Shown here in pieces: positions 5,280 through 13,323 of a DNA stretch of 32,108 nucleotides (the first letter of the stretch is position 1; each line of letters begins with the position of its first letter). Below the pieces are notes generated by a model. The model did no database searches. It saw only the letters and a list, made by a program, of their open reading frames with translations, and was not told the DNA's origin. The stretch lies in NCBI GenBank assembly GCA_946531435.1, contig CAMNAO010000019.1:1-32108 (forward strand), read 5' to 3'. The stretch is from an uncultured Clostridia bacterium. Its GTDB lineage: Bacteria > Bacillota > Clostridia > Oscillospirales > Oscillospiraceae. The position numbers were made by a program, and so were the translations under genes.

Positions 5280-7508
5280 TCACTCGACATGGACAATGAC
5301 TATCGCTTCAACATTCTCCACCTTACAGTGAATATAGGAGATACCAGTACTCATACCGGTGATCTTGCCGGTCTGCAGGATGGAGACGACACCGGTGTCC
5401 TCGCTGCTCCAGACGGCCTCGGTTCCCTCCTGCCGGCTCTCGGGTACCACGGTATAGCTCAGGGTATAGGAGTAGCCCAGGGGAACGCGAATTTCATAAT
5501 TATAAAGATCACTATTAGATTTATCCAGTTCATGTGACCCGATAAATATCTTTATTCTTTCAATAGAAGGTTTTGGCTGAGTATATCCGTTGTTGACAGC
5601 TTCGGTGACGGTAACAGTGCAGCGGGCGACGGCCACGGTGCCGTCCGGCGCGGTCCACGCGGCGGTGATCACCGCGGTGGCTCCGGGGCGGAAGACCTTC
5701 AGTACGCCGCCGGAGACGGTGGCTACGTTTTCGTCGCTGCTCTGCCAGCTGACGGAGCCCTCATAGCAGTCGTCAACGCTGCCGTCGTCCATCCGCTGCA
5801 GCGTCTCGGCGGAGAATTGCAGCTCACTTCCGGCGGAAAGGCTGATTTCCGTGGGCTCCAGGGTCAGGTAATAGCGGGATCGGACGCCCACGGCCAGGGA
5901 CTGGCTGTGGGTGACGCCCTTGGGATCGGTCCAGAAGGCGCTGACGGTCACGTCGCCGGGCTTTTGTCCCGTGAGGACGCCGCCCTTCAGCTCTGCGAAA
6001 CTGAGGTCACTGAGCTGATAGCTGACCTCGCCCTCCGTCGGCTTCCCGTCCTTCAGACAGCGGGCGCTGAGGTTCAGGCTTTCCCCCACCCAGACCGAGT
6101 CTGCGGAGGCGCTCAGCTCCAGGGTATAGACGATGGGCTTTACAGTGACGGAGGCTGTGGTTTCAACCGTGTCGCCGCCCTCGGCCATGGGCTTGCGATA
6201 GCTTACGGTGACGGTGGCAGTGCCCTCGGCAAGGGCCGTGGCCAGCCCCGTGTCATCCACGGTGAGGATGTCGGAGTCGGAGCTCAGCCAGAAGAACTCA
6301 GCCCCGTAGGTTTCGCCGTTCTTTTCGGCCATCGCTTTCAGCTGGCTCTCCTCTCCTTCGGAGAGGCTGAGGCTCGTGTCGCTGAGGCTGATGGCGTAGT
6401 CGTTTTCCATGATGCGAAGCTGCAGGCTGTCCCGGATCTCCTTCCCCTCCGGGGAAGTGTAGGTGACGATGACGGTGACAAAGCCGGGGGATAGCAGGGT
6501 GATGGAGCCGTCGGCCTCCACCGTTGCCGCTGCGGGGTCGTTGACGGACCAGGTTAGAACTCCCTCATAGGGTTTTTCGTTGCGGGTGAGGGAGGCCTTC
6601 AGACGGATGTTCTCAGAGGCGTACAGCACGGCCTCAGTGTACTCGATGGTGAGCTCATAATCGTTCTCATTGACGGTGATGAGACAGGGAGCCTTCAACG
6701 TCTCCCCGTCGCCGGGGACCGCGCTGGCGGTGATGATGGCGCTGCCGGGGGAGACGGCGGAAATGCCTCCCTCCGGGGAAACCGTGGCAACGGCGGTGTT
6801 GGAGCTGGACCAGGTGACGGGGCCGCTCCAGGGCGTCTCTCCGGCGTAGACCTGGGCGGTAAGCGCCGCGCTTTCTCCGGGGTAGAGCTGCAGGGCGGTA
6901 TCGCTGAGGCTCAGCCGGTAATCGGTGCCGCTGGTGACCCGGAGACTCACGCTTTGTTCCTGAGCGCGACCGAAGGAGGCTGTGATGGTGATTTCACCGG
7001 GGGAGATCCCGGAGATGGTGAGAAGGTTGCCGTTTTCCCGGATGCGGGCAATCGTTCCGCTGTCATCATAGTGCCAGGTTACGACGTCGCTGACGGCGTG
7101 GTCGTTTTTCAGCACGGTGGCGGTCAGTCGGCAGGTGCCCCCCGCCGTGAGACTTCCCTCATAATTCTGAAGCTTCAGGTCGATTTCCAAAAGATCCACC
7201 GAGACGATGCACTCCGCCTTGGCGGTACGGGAGCCCTCCTCGCAGATGGCGGTGACGGTGGCTTTTCCCTGGGCGACAGCGGTGACAAGACCGCTTTCAT
7301 CCACGGTGGCCACCCCTTCGTCGCTGCTCTCATAGCGGAACGCCGTGTGCTTCTCATCGGTGCAGGTGACGCTGAGGGGAGCGCTGTCCCCCGGGGTCAG
7401 GCTGAGGGAGCCCGGCGTCACATGGAGCCTGTGGTTACCTCCCGCGCAGCCTGTAAGCATTGCCGCCGTAAAACAGCATAGAAGCAGTAGAAGCAGTATC
7501 TTTTTCAT
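5280..7508 (-). CDS. Surface lipoprotein with about eight bacterial Ig-like (Big_2-type) modules, 742 aa
   Basis: It begins with a lipoprotein signal peptide (MKKILLLLLL, lipobox LTGC with Cys at residue 21). The rest is a chain of modules of about 85-90 residues, starting near 28, 110, 196, 283, 370, 460, 546 and 638. Each shows the Big_2 pattern: LxLxxGxxxxLxA, a W/Y-x-SSDxxVATV core, then GxVTAVxPGxATVTA. The last module is preceded by a Pro-containing linker and keeps the SSEDTGVVSI and TGKITGMSTG motifs. No enzymatic domain is seen. It is probably an outward-reaching stalk or adhesin on the membrane surface (inference). GGAGG lies 7 nt before the ATG. It is divergent from malQ and monocistronic. 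Confidence 0.9.
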   Translation of the reverse strand: MKKILLLLLLCCFTAAMLTGCAGGNHRLHVTPGSLSLTPGDSAPLSVTCTDEKHTAFRYESSDEGVATVDESGLVTAVAQGKATVTAICEEGSRTAKAECIVSVDLLEIDLKLQNYEGSLTAGGTCRLTATVLKNDHAVSDVVTWHYDDSGTIARIRENGNLLTISGISPGEITITASFGRAQEQSVSLRVTSGTDYRLSLSDTALQLYPGESAALTAQVYAGETPWSGPVTWSSSNTAVATVSPEGGISAVSPGSAIITASAVPGDGETLKAPCLITVNENDYELTIEYTEAVLYASENIRLKASLTRNEKPYEGVLTWSVNDPAAATVEADGSITLLSPGFVTVIVTYTSPEGKEIRDSLQLRIMENDYAISLSDTSLSLSEGEESQLKAMAEKNGETYGAEFFWLSSDSDILTVDDTGLATALAEGTATVTVSYRKPMAEGGDTVETTASVTVKPIVYTLELSASADSVWVGESLNLSARCLKDGKPTEGEVSYQLSDLSFAELKGGVLTGQKPGDVTVSAFWTDPKGVTHSQSLAVGVRSRYYLTLEPTEISLSAGSELQFSAETLQRMDDGSVDDCYEGSVSWQSSDENVATVSGGVLKVFRPGATAVITAAWTAPDGTVAVARCTVTVTEAVNNGYTQPKPSIERIKIFIGSHELDKSNSDLYNYEIRVPLGYSYTLSYTVVPESRQEGTEAVWSSEDTGVVSILQTGKITGMSTGISYIHCKVENVEAIVIVHVE

Positions 7509-7646
7509 TTGTTTTCCTCCGAAAAGGTCGTATATCTGATCCAGACGTCGGGAGCGGAAAAATGTTCCCCGGCGCCGACTGCGCTGTCAGTGAATCGGGA
7601 GAGCACCGCCCCTTCTCTGATAGATGCGGTCCTTACCCGGTATCCT

Positions 7647-7674
7647 ATTGTACCATAAGCCCGCTGAAATGAAA
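7647..7674 (-). promoter_or_regulatory. Candidate promoter of the Ig-like lipoprotein gene
   Basis: Minus strand: extended -10 TGG-TACAAT (-10 at 7652-7647) with a weak -35 TTTCAT (7674-7669), spacer 16. It would give a leader of about 130 nt. Confidence 0.4.
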
Positions 7675-7724
7675 AGACCGGTTCTTGACGCCCCGGGAGG
7701 AGGGAGCAAAACGCGGCCGGACGG

Positions 7725-7753
7725 TTGACGGTGGGGCGATTATTTGTTATATT
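7725..7753 (+). promoter_or_regulatory. Promoter of malQ
   Basis: TTGACG (7725-7730), 17-nt spacer, TATATT (7748-7753). Predicted start about 60 nt before the malQ start codon. Confidence 0.75.
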
Positions 7754-7821
7754 TTCTCATTGCAGGGAGGTTTTGGAGAGACCACTCCGGAACCTCCGCA
7801 GCAGGATTGGAGGAAAATGCG

Positions 7822-9360
7822 ATGAAAAGAAGCAGCGGCATTCTCATGCCCATCTCTTCTCTGCCGTCGAAGTACGGCATCGGCACCCTTGGTAGGGCAG
7901 CGTATTCTTTCGTTGATTTTCTGGCGGCGGCGGGTCAGGCCTGGTGGCAGATCCTGCCGGTAGGACCCACCAGCTATGGGGATTCCCCCTATCAGAGCTT
8001 TTCCACCTTTGCCGGCAACCCCTACTTCGTGGATCTTGAGGAGCTGGTGAAGGATGGCCTTCTGAAGGAATCGGAGCTGAAGCTGGACTGGGGTGAGGAT
8101 CCCAAGTCCGTGGATTACGGCAGGATTTATGTACATCGCGCTGCGGTGCTGCGCAAGGCGGCGGAGCGGGGAATTCCCCGGGACCGGGAGGCGCTGGAGG
8201 CCTTCCGCCGTGAAAATGCCGGCTGGATCGAGGACTATGCGCTTTTCATGGCGCTGAAGCGCCGTTTCGATATGCGCCCCTGGACCCAGTGGGAGGAGGG
8301 GGCCCGTCTCCGCAGACCGGAGGCGCTGGAGGCCTACCGCCGGGAGCTTCGGGATGATATCGAGTTTTATATCTATATCCAGTACCTTTTCTTCGGCCAG
8401 TGGAAGAGACTGCGGGACTATGCCCATGAGAAGGGCGTCTCTATCCTGGGCGATCTTCCCATCTATGTGGCCCTGGATTCCGCCGACGCCTGGTCGGAGC
8501 CCCGCTTTTTCCAGCTGGATGAGGAGAATCTTCCCAAGGCAGTGGCGGGGGTCCCGCCGGACGCCTTCACCGCGGACGGACAGCTGTGGGGGAACCCCCT
8601 CTACGATTGGGAGGCCATGAAGAAGGACGGCTACGGCTGGTGGATCCGCCGGGTGGACGGTGCCGGAAAGCTCTATGACGCCCTGCGTATTGACCATTTC
8701 CGGGGCTTTGAGAGCTTCTGGTCCGTGCCCTATGGGGATGAGACTGCCCGGAACGGCCATTGGGTCAAGGGCCCGGGCATGGACCTTGTGGGGGTCTTAA
8801 AGAGCTGGTTCCATCACCTGAGCTTCATTGCCGAGGATCTGGGCTATATCACGCCGGGGGTCCAAAAGCTTCTGGAGGATTCGGGAATGCCGGGGATGAA
8901 GGTGCTGGAGTTTGCCTTTGACGGGGATAAGCCCAGCGACTATCAGCCCCACGCCTATCCCCGCAACGCGGTCTGCTATACGGGGACCCACGATAACGAT
9001 CCGGTGCTGGGCTGGTGGGAGACGCTGACGGACGAGGATCGCCGGGCGGCCGCGGCCTATCTCGGCCTTCATGAGGAGGAGGGCGTCGCCTGGGGACTCA
9101 TCCGCGGCGGTATGAGCTCCGTGGCGGACCTCTTTGTGGCCCAGCTGCAGGACTACCTGGAAATGGGCGCCGAGGCCCGGATGAATACCCCCGGCAAGCC
9201 GGAGGGCAACTGGTGCTGGCGTGTGGAGGAGGACGCGCTGACGGAGGAGCTTGCAGAGAGAATCCACACCATGACCATGCGCTACGGCCGCTGCCCCTAT
9301 GAGGCTCCCAGGGCGACAGAAGAGGACCCGGAGACGGTTCAGCCTGAAGAGCTTGCCTGA
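7822..9360 (+). CDS. malQ: 4-alpha-glucanotransferase (amylomaltase, GH77), 512 aa
   Basis: It transfers alpha-1,4-glucan segments between maltooligosaccharides in cytoplasmic maltodextrin/glycogen metabolism. The N-terminus shows the MalQ pattern SSGILMPISSLPSKYGIGTLG and QILPVGPTSYGDSPYQSFS. Catalytic residues are visible: nucleophile D291 (ALRIDHFRG), acid/base E338 (FIAEDLG) and third Asp D391 (GTHDND). Length fits the family (about 500). The ATG at 7822 is preferred because GGAGG lies 8 nt before it and homology begins there; an in-frame ATG at 7744 overlaps the promoter. It has its own promoter and a downstream hairpin, with no other maltose genes nearby. Confidence 0.96.
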   Translation: MKRSSGILMPISSLPSKYGIGTLGRAAYSFVDFLAAAGQAWWQILPVGPTSYGDSPYQSFSTFAGNPYFVDLEELVKDGLLKESELKLDWGEDPKSVDYGRIYVHRAAVLRKAAERGIPRDREALEAFRRENAGWIEDYALFMALKRRFDMRPWTQWEEGARLRRPEALEAYRRELRDDIEFYIYIQYLFFGQWKRLRDYAHEKGVSILGDLPIYVALDSADAWSEPRFFQLDEENLPKAVAGVPPDAFTADGQLWGNPLYDWEAMKKDGYGWWIRRVDGAGKLYDALRIDHFRGFESFWSVPYGDETARNGHWVKGPGMDLVGVLKSWFHHLSFIAEDLGYITPGVQKLLEDSGMPGMKVLEFAFDGDKPSDYQPHAYPRNAVCYTGTHDNDPVLGWWETLTDEDRRAAAAYLGLHEEEGVAWGLIRGGMSSVADLFVAQLQDYLEMGAEARMNTPGKPEGNWCWRVEEDALTEELAERIHTMTMRYGRCPYEAPRATEEDPETVQPEELA

Positions 9361-9389
9361 AATCGTTTCAACATGTGTCATTTACAGTC

Positions 9390-9413
9390 AAGGGCGTGCC
9401 GCGGCACGCCCTT
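9390..9413 (+). terminator. Hairpin after malQ
   Basis: Perfect 11-bp inverted repeat (9390-9400 with 9403-9413) starting 30 bp after the malQ stop. The T tract is poor (CTTCATC), so termination may be partial. Confidence 0.6.
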
Positions 9414-9431
9414 CATCGCATAAACCCATAC

Positions 9432-9461
9432 TTGACAGCGGCCCCTGCGCCTCATTATACT
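9432..9461 (+). promoter_or_regulatory. Promoter of mnmE
   Basis: TTGACA (9432-9437), 18-nt spacer, TATACT (9456-9461), about 40 nt before the mnmE start codon. Confidence 0.75.
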
Positions 9462-9506
9462 GAAAAGACAAACGGAACTTCGGTTATCGATCGACAGGAG
9501 GAAAAC

Positions 9507-10865
9507 ATGGCGGATCTCATTGCTGCCATCGCAACGGCGCCGGGCACCGGGGCCATCGGTATCCTTCGCCTCAGCGGAGAGGGCTGCGCCCGGCTTATGG
9601 ATGAAGCCTTCCGTCCCATGGGGGGAGGACTGCTTTCCGATAAAGAACCGGGAAAGCTCATCCTGGGCACTTTATATACTCCGGAGGGCGCGGTCCTGGA
9701 TCAGTGCCTTGCGGTGCTGCGTCCCGGCCCCCGCAGCTATACCGGGGAGGATACGGCGGAGATCCACTGTCACGGCGGCCCTGTGCTTTTGCAGGAAGGG
9801 CTTCGGAGCCTGTACGCCCGGGGCGCCCGTCCCGCGGAGCCGGGGGAGTTTACCAAGCGCGCCTTTTTGAACGGCCGCATGGATCTTGTCCAGGCCGAGG
9901 CCGTGGCAGATCTCATTGACGCCCGCACGCCCGAGGCCGCCGTCCAGGCGGCGGGACAGTTGGGCGGCGCCATGAGCCGACGGATCCGCCGGGTCTATGA
10001 CGGGCTGACGGATCTTCTGGCCCATTTTCACGCGGTGCTGGACTATCCGGATGAGGAAATCGAGCCCTTTGAGCTCCCCTTACTCCAAAAGACGCTTCAG
10101 GGTTATGAAAAGGAGCTTCGGGACCTTCTCAGTACCTATGACCGGGGACGGCTTCTGCGGGAAGGGGTGCGCTCTGTCCTTCTGGGGAAACCCAACGCGG
10201 GAAAGTCCTCCCTCTTAAATGCCCTGGCGGGGTATGAAAGGGCCATCGTGACAGCGATTCCCGGCACCACCAGGGATACGGTGGAGGCCCGGATCCGTCG
10301 GAGGGGACTTCTCATCGACCTTGTGGATACCGCGGGCATTCGTCCCACGGAGGATCCAGTGGAGAAGCTGGGGGTGGATCGGGCAATGGAGGCCGCCGGC
10401 GGCGCCGAGCTGGTGCTGGCGGTCTTTGACGGCAGCCGTCCCTGGGAACCGGAGGATGAAGCAGTGCTTGCCGCCGCCCGAAAAGCGGAGCGTACCTTGC
10501 TCCTTATCAATAAGTCCGACCGGCCGCGCCTCTTGCGGCATCCGGCCCTGGAGGGAGCGATCTGTGTTTCGGCCTTGACCGGGGAGGGACTGGAGCTGCT
10601 TTTGGATCGGCTGGATGCCCTTTTCCCCCAGGGGAGCGGGGGTGCGGCCGGAGAAATGCTGACCAACGCCCGGCAGGCGGAGAACGCCCGCAGGGCCCTC
10701 CTGGCCCTTTCAGAGGCTGAGGAGGCGCTGTCAGCCGGCTTTACACCGGATGCGGTGCTGGTGGGCGTGGAGGACGCCATGAAGGCCCTGGGAGAGCTGA
10801 CGGGCATTCAGGTGGGCGAGGATGTGACGGCGCGGATTTTCCAGCGCTTTTGTGTGGGAAAGTGA
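9507..10865 (+). CDS. mnmE: tRNA modification GTPase MnmE, 452 aa
   Basis: With MnmG it installs the 5-carboxymethylaminomethyl group on wobble uridine of tRNAs. Domains: N-terminal tetrahydrofolate-binding domain (1 to about 118, opening MADLIAAIATAPGTGAIGI), helical domain, and an inserted G domain with P-loop GKPNAGKSS (227-235), TTRDTVE, DTAGIR and NKSD. The C-terminus FCVGK carries the conserved catalytic Cys449. Length is normal. AGGAGG lies 5 nt before ATG 9507; the frame is open upstream from 9375 but without homology. mnmG, a frequent partner gene, is not adjacent; instead a DUF3842 gene follows 8 bp later. Confidence 0.97.
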   Translation: MADLIAAIATAPGTGAIGILRLSGEGCARLMDEAFRPMGGGLLSDKEPGKLILGTLYTPEGAVLDQCLAVLRPGPRSYTGEDTAEIHCHGGPVLLQEGLRSLYARGARPAEPGEFTKRAFLNGRMDLVQAEAVADLIDARTPEAAVQAAGQLGGAMSRRIRRVYDGLTDLLAHFHAVLDYPDEEIEPFELPLLQKTLQGYEKELRDLLSTYDRGRLLREGVRSVLLGKPNAGKSSLLNALAGYERAIVTAIPGTTRDTVEARIRRRGLLIDLVDTAGIRPTEDPVEKLGVDRAMEAAGGAELVLAVFDGSRPWEPEDEAVLAAARKAERTLLLINKSDRPRLLRHPALEGAICVSALTGEGLELLLDRLDALFPQGSGGAAGEMLTNARQAENARRALLALSEAEEALSAGFTPDAVLVGVEDAMKALGELTGIQVGEDVTARIFQRFCVGK

Positions 10866-10873
10866 GGCAATCC

Positions 10874-11278
10874 ATGATTTTGGTGATCGATTCACAGGGG
10901 GGCGGCATCGGACGCCAGCTGGTCTCCGCCATCAAGCAGAGCTTTCCGGGGGAGGAGGTCGTTGCCGTGGGCACCAACAGCACCGCCACCGCCAACATGC
11001 TGAAAGCGGGGGCGGACGCCGCCGCCACGGGGGAGAATGCCGTGGTGGTCTGCGCCGGCCGGGCGGATATCATTGTCGGCCCCATCGGCATCGTCATTGC
11101 CGACGCCATGCTGGGGGAGATCAGCCCCCGGATGGCCGTCGCCGTGGGGCAGAGCCGCGCGAAGCGGGTCCTGATCCCCGTCAACCAGTGCGACAACCTG
11201 GTGGCCGGACTGGGAGAAGTCGGTACCGGACGGCTGATTGAATCCGCGGTGCGGGAGATTGCCGGGCTTTTGGCCTGA
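10874..11278 (+). CDS. DUF3842 family protein, 134 aa
   Basis: It begins MILVIDSQGGGIGRQLV, a Rossmann-like glycine-rich start (DSQGGGIGR). Further on are VVAVGTNSTATANMLKAGAD, VVCAGRADIIVGPIGI, and QCDNLVAGLGEVGTG near the end. I recognise this as DUF3842, a Firmicutes family of unknown function whose fold suggests nucleotide binding (inference). The start at 10874 is chosen because the conserved part begins there and GAGG lies 7 nt upstream. It is 8 bp downstream of mnmE, so the two are likely co-transcribed. Confidence 0.88.
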   Translation: MILVIDSQGGGIGRQLVSAIKQSFPGEEVVAVGTNSTATANMLKAGADAAATGENAVVVCAGRADIIVGPIGIVIADAMLGEISPRMAVAVGQSRAKRVLIPVNQCDNLVAGLGEVGTGRLIESAVREIAGLLA

Positions 11279-11492
11279 AAAAGCTCCATAGATGGGATTG
11301 ACAGAGCGCATTCACTGTGATAGAGTACCCAAAGCGCAAATCGGGGGAAGGGCTAAGCTGCGTTTCGCGCTTCCTTAGAGTCCGCCGGTATCCTTCTCTA
11401 TATTTTGGGGAACCATAGGCGTGTGGGCGTCGTCTTATGAATGGCCATCGGGGATCCCCTTCGCCTGCTTGCGGGGCTGGAAGAAAGTGTAC

Positions 11493-11521
11493 TTGAAATC
11501 CGGCGCTTCCTGTGGTAATAT
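11493..11521 (+). promoter_or_regulatory. Promoter of the HAD-LCP-DUF3810 unit
   Basis: TTGAAA (11493-11498), 17-nt spacer, TAATAT (11516-11521). Predicted start about 43 nt before the HAD gene. The rest of the gap 11279-11492 shows only a weaker pair (TTGACA at 11298, TAGAGT at 11321). Confidence 0.65.
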
Positions 11522-11570
11522 ACACTTTACATGACCATATTCAATACTGCATCGAGATCGGGAGAGCAGA

Positions 11571-12152
11571 ATGAACGCTTACGATTTTGACGGTACTCTT
11601 CGTTACGGGGACAGTACTCTTGATTTTTATTTCTGGTGTCTGGGACGCTACCCTGCCATGCTTCTGGATGTGCCCAATCTTGTGGTGAGCGCTCTGGGCT
11701 ACGCTGCAAAGAAACTGACCAAAACCCAGTTTAAACAGGAGATGTATCGCTTTTTGCGCAGGATCCCCGACGTCAAGGGAGAGGTCCGGCGCTTTTGGGT
11801 CAGCGGGAAGAAAAAGCTGATGCGCTGGTATACGCCCAGAAAAGGGGATGTGGTGATCTCCGCTTCTCCTGAGTTTTTGCTGGAGCCCATCTGTGAGGAG
11901 CTTGGCGTGGAGCTGCTGGCTTCCCGTGTGGACGCCAAGAGCGGCGTCTACGACGGGCTCAACTGCCACGGCGGGGAAAAGGTCCGCCGTTTTCGGGAGG
12001 TCTATCCCGATGCGGTGGTGGAGGAATTCTGCACGGACTCCCTCTCCGATGAGCCTATGGCAGCATTGGCCAAGAAGGCCTACATGATCCGCGGCGGGAA
12101 AAAGCACCTCTGGAAACGAAACGGGAAAAACGTGACGGAGAAGGCGGGCTGA
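11571..12152 (+). CDS. HAD-superfamily phosphatase (SerB-like), 193 aa
   Basis: Motif I is DFDGTL (nucleophile D5, D7), motif II VVISASPEF (S97/S99), motif III lysine in GGEKVRR (K137), and motif IV DSLSD (D156, D160). A helical cap of about 75 residues follows motif I. These residues predict a Mg-dependent phosphomonoesterase of the phosphoserine-phosphatase-like subgroup; the substrate cannot be read from sequence. There is no signal peptide, so it is cytoplasmic. It lies 43 bp before the LCP gene, and the pairing suggests a lipid- or sugar-phosphate substrate in envelope synthesis (inference). Confidence 0.85.
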   Translation: MNAYDFDGTLRYGDSTLDFYFWCLGRYPAMLLDVPNLVVSALGYAAKKLTKTQFKQEMYRFLRRIPDVKGEVRRFWVSGKKKLMRWYTPRKGDVVISASPEFLLEPICEELGVELLASRVDAKSGVYDGLNCHGGEKVRRFREVYPDAVVEEFCTDSLSDEPMAALAKKAYMIRGGKKHLWKRNGKNVTEKAG

Positions 12153-12195
12153 GCGTCCTTGGCCAGGTTCGGGATAAAGAAAGGTAAAAAAGATC

Positions 12196-13323
12196 ATGAG
12201 TAAAGGAAATACCTCCCGCGCAGGGGAAAAAAAGAAGATAAACAGTCTTCCGGTCAAGATCATTCTGGTGCTTTTGGCAGTATTGGTGCTTGTGACCGGA
12301 GTCGCTTACGGCGTGTTCCATTACTTCTATTCCAAGCTGAACACCGCCGGGACAATGGATGAGGCGGAGGTCCGGGAGAATATCGAGGCCTTCAAAGCTT
12401 CCGAGGCGGAGAGGGATGCGGAGGAAGGCGATGGCCCGGAGGCCAGCCAGGAGGAGATCGACAGCCTCCACTCCAGCATTCAGGAGTCCATGACGGATCC
12501 TGCGGATAAGGTTTCGGATGAGAAGGTCTGGAATATTCTCCTCATCGGCACCGACGCCCGCAACCTGAATGAGAAGGCCCGTTCCGACGCCATGATCCTG
12601 CTCTCTCTCAATTCCAGAACGAATACGATCACCCTTACCAGCTTTATGCGTGATATCTATACCTACATCCCCGGCGCCGGCTTCTACAACCGGCTGAATG
12701 TCCCCAATGTTCTGGGCGGGCCCGAGATGCTGGTGGATACCATTGAGCAGATGTTCGATGTCTCCATTGATAACTACGCCCTCGTCAACTTCTACTCCTT
12801 TATCGATATCGTGGATATCCTGGGGGGCGTGGATATTGAGATCACCGAAGCCGAGGTGGAGGAGATCAACGCCAGCGTGCAGGAGATCAACATGAATCTG
12901 GGCCGTCCCCGGAAAACGGATTTCCTCAGCCGCAGCGACGCCGGCCTCTGCCATTTGAACGGGAACCAGGCTCTGGGCTATGCCCGGATCCGCCACATCG
13001 GCGGCGATATGCAGCGTACCGAGCGTCAGCGTACCGTGCTGACGACGCTGGCACAGAAGGCCAAAAACGCCTCCGCTTCAGAGCTTCTGGAGCTTGCCAA
13101 TACCCTCCTTCCCATGATAACCACCGACCTTTCCGAGACGGACTGCCTGACACTGGCATCCAGAGCCCCGGAGTACCTGAAGTACGAGGTCCAGACACTT
13201 CGGATCCCGGAGGAGGGGACCTATTTCCTGAACATGATCAATGGTATGAGTGTGGTCCAAATGGAGTTTGATAAGGCCAAGAAGACCATTCGTGAGACCA
13301 TTTACGGAACGGAAGCGGAATGA
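12196..13323 (+). CDS. LCP (LytR-CpsA-Psr) family glycopolymer ligase, 375 aa
   Basis: Topology: short basic cytoplasmic tail, one membrane helix (about 20-43), an acidic linker, then an extracellular LCP domain (about 110-290). Conserved residues are visible: LLIGTDAR (D120), SDAMILLS (D131), FMRDIYTYIPG (R152, D153), the FYNRLN loop, GGVDIEI, and YARIRHIGGDMQRTERQR (R264, R266, R277). The family transfers lipid-linked glycopolymers such as teichoic acids onto peptidoglycan. The substrate here is unknown. The ribosome site is weak (AAAGG 11 nt upstream). Its stop overlaps the next gene's start (ATGA), so translation is coupled to the DUF3810 gene. Confidence 0.93.
   Translation: MSKGNTSRAGEKKKINSLPVKIILVLLAVLVLVTGVAYGVFHYFYSKLNTAGTMDEAEVRENIEAFKASEAERDAEEGDGPEASQEEIDSLHSSIQESMTDPADKVSDEKVWNILLIGTDARNLNEKARSDAMILLSLNSRTNTITLTSFMRDIYTYIPGAGFYNRLNVPNVLGGPEMLVDTIEQMFDVSIDNYALVNFYSFIDIVDILGGVDIEITEAEVEEINASVQEINMNLGRPRKTDFLSRSDAGLCHLNGNQALGYARIRHIGGDMQRTERQRTVLTTLAQKAKNASASELLELANTLLPMITTDLSETDCLTLASRAPEYLKYEVQTLRIPEEGTYFLNMINGMSVVQMEFDKAKKTIRETIYGTEAE

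Larger units (their letters stand above)
7509..7821. other. Divergent intergenic region between the Ig-like lipoprotein and malQ
   Basis: No gene seen on either strand. It carries a good plus-strand promoter for malQ (7725-7753) and a weaker minus-strand one for the lipoprotein (7647-7674). Confidence 0.7.

Noticed and set aside
11298..11326. TTGACA-17-TAGAGT promoter-like pair
   Set aside because: The -10 is poor and it lies about 245 nt before the HAD gene, which has a better promoter at 11493-11521.
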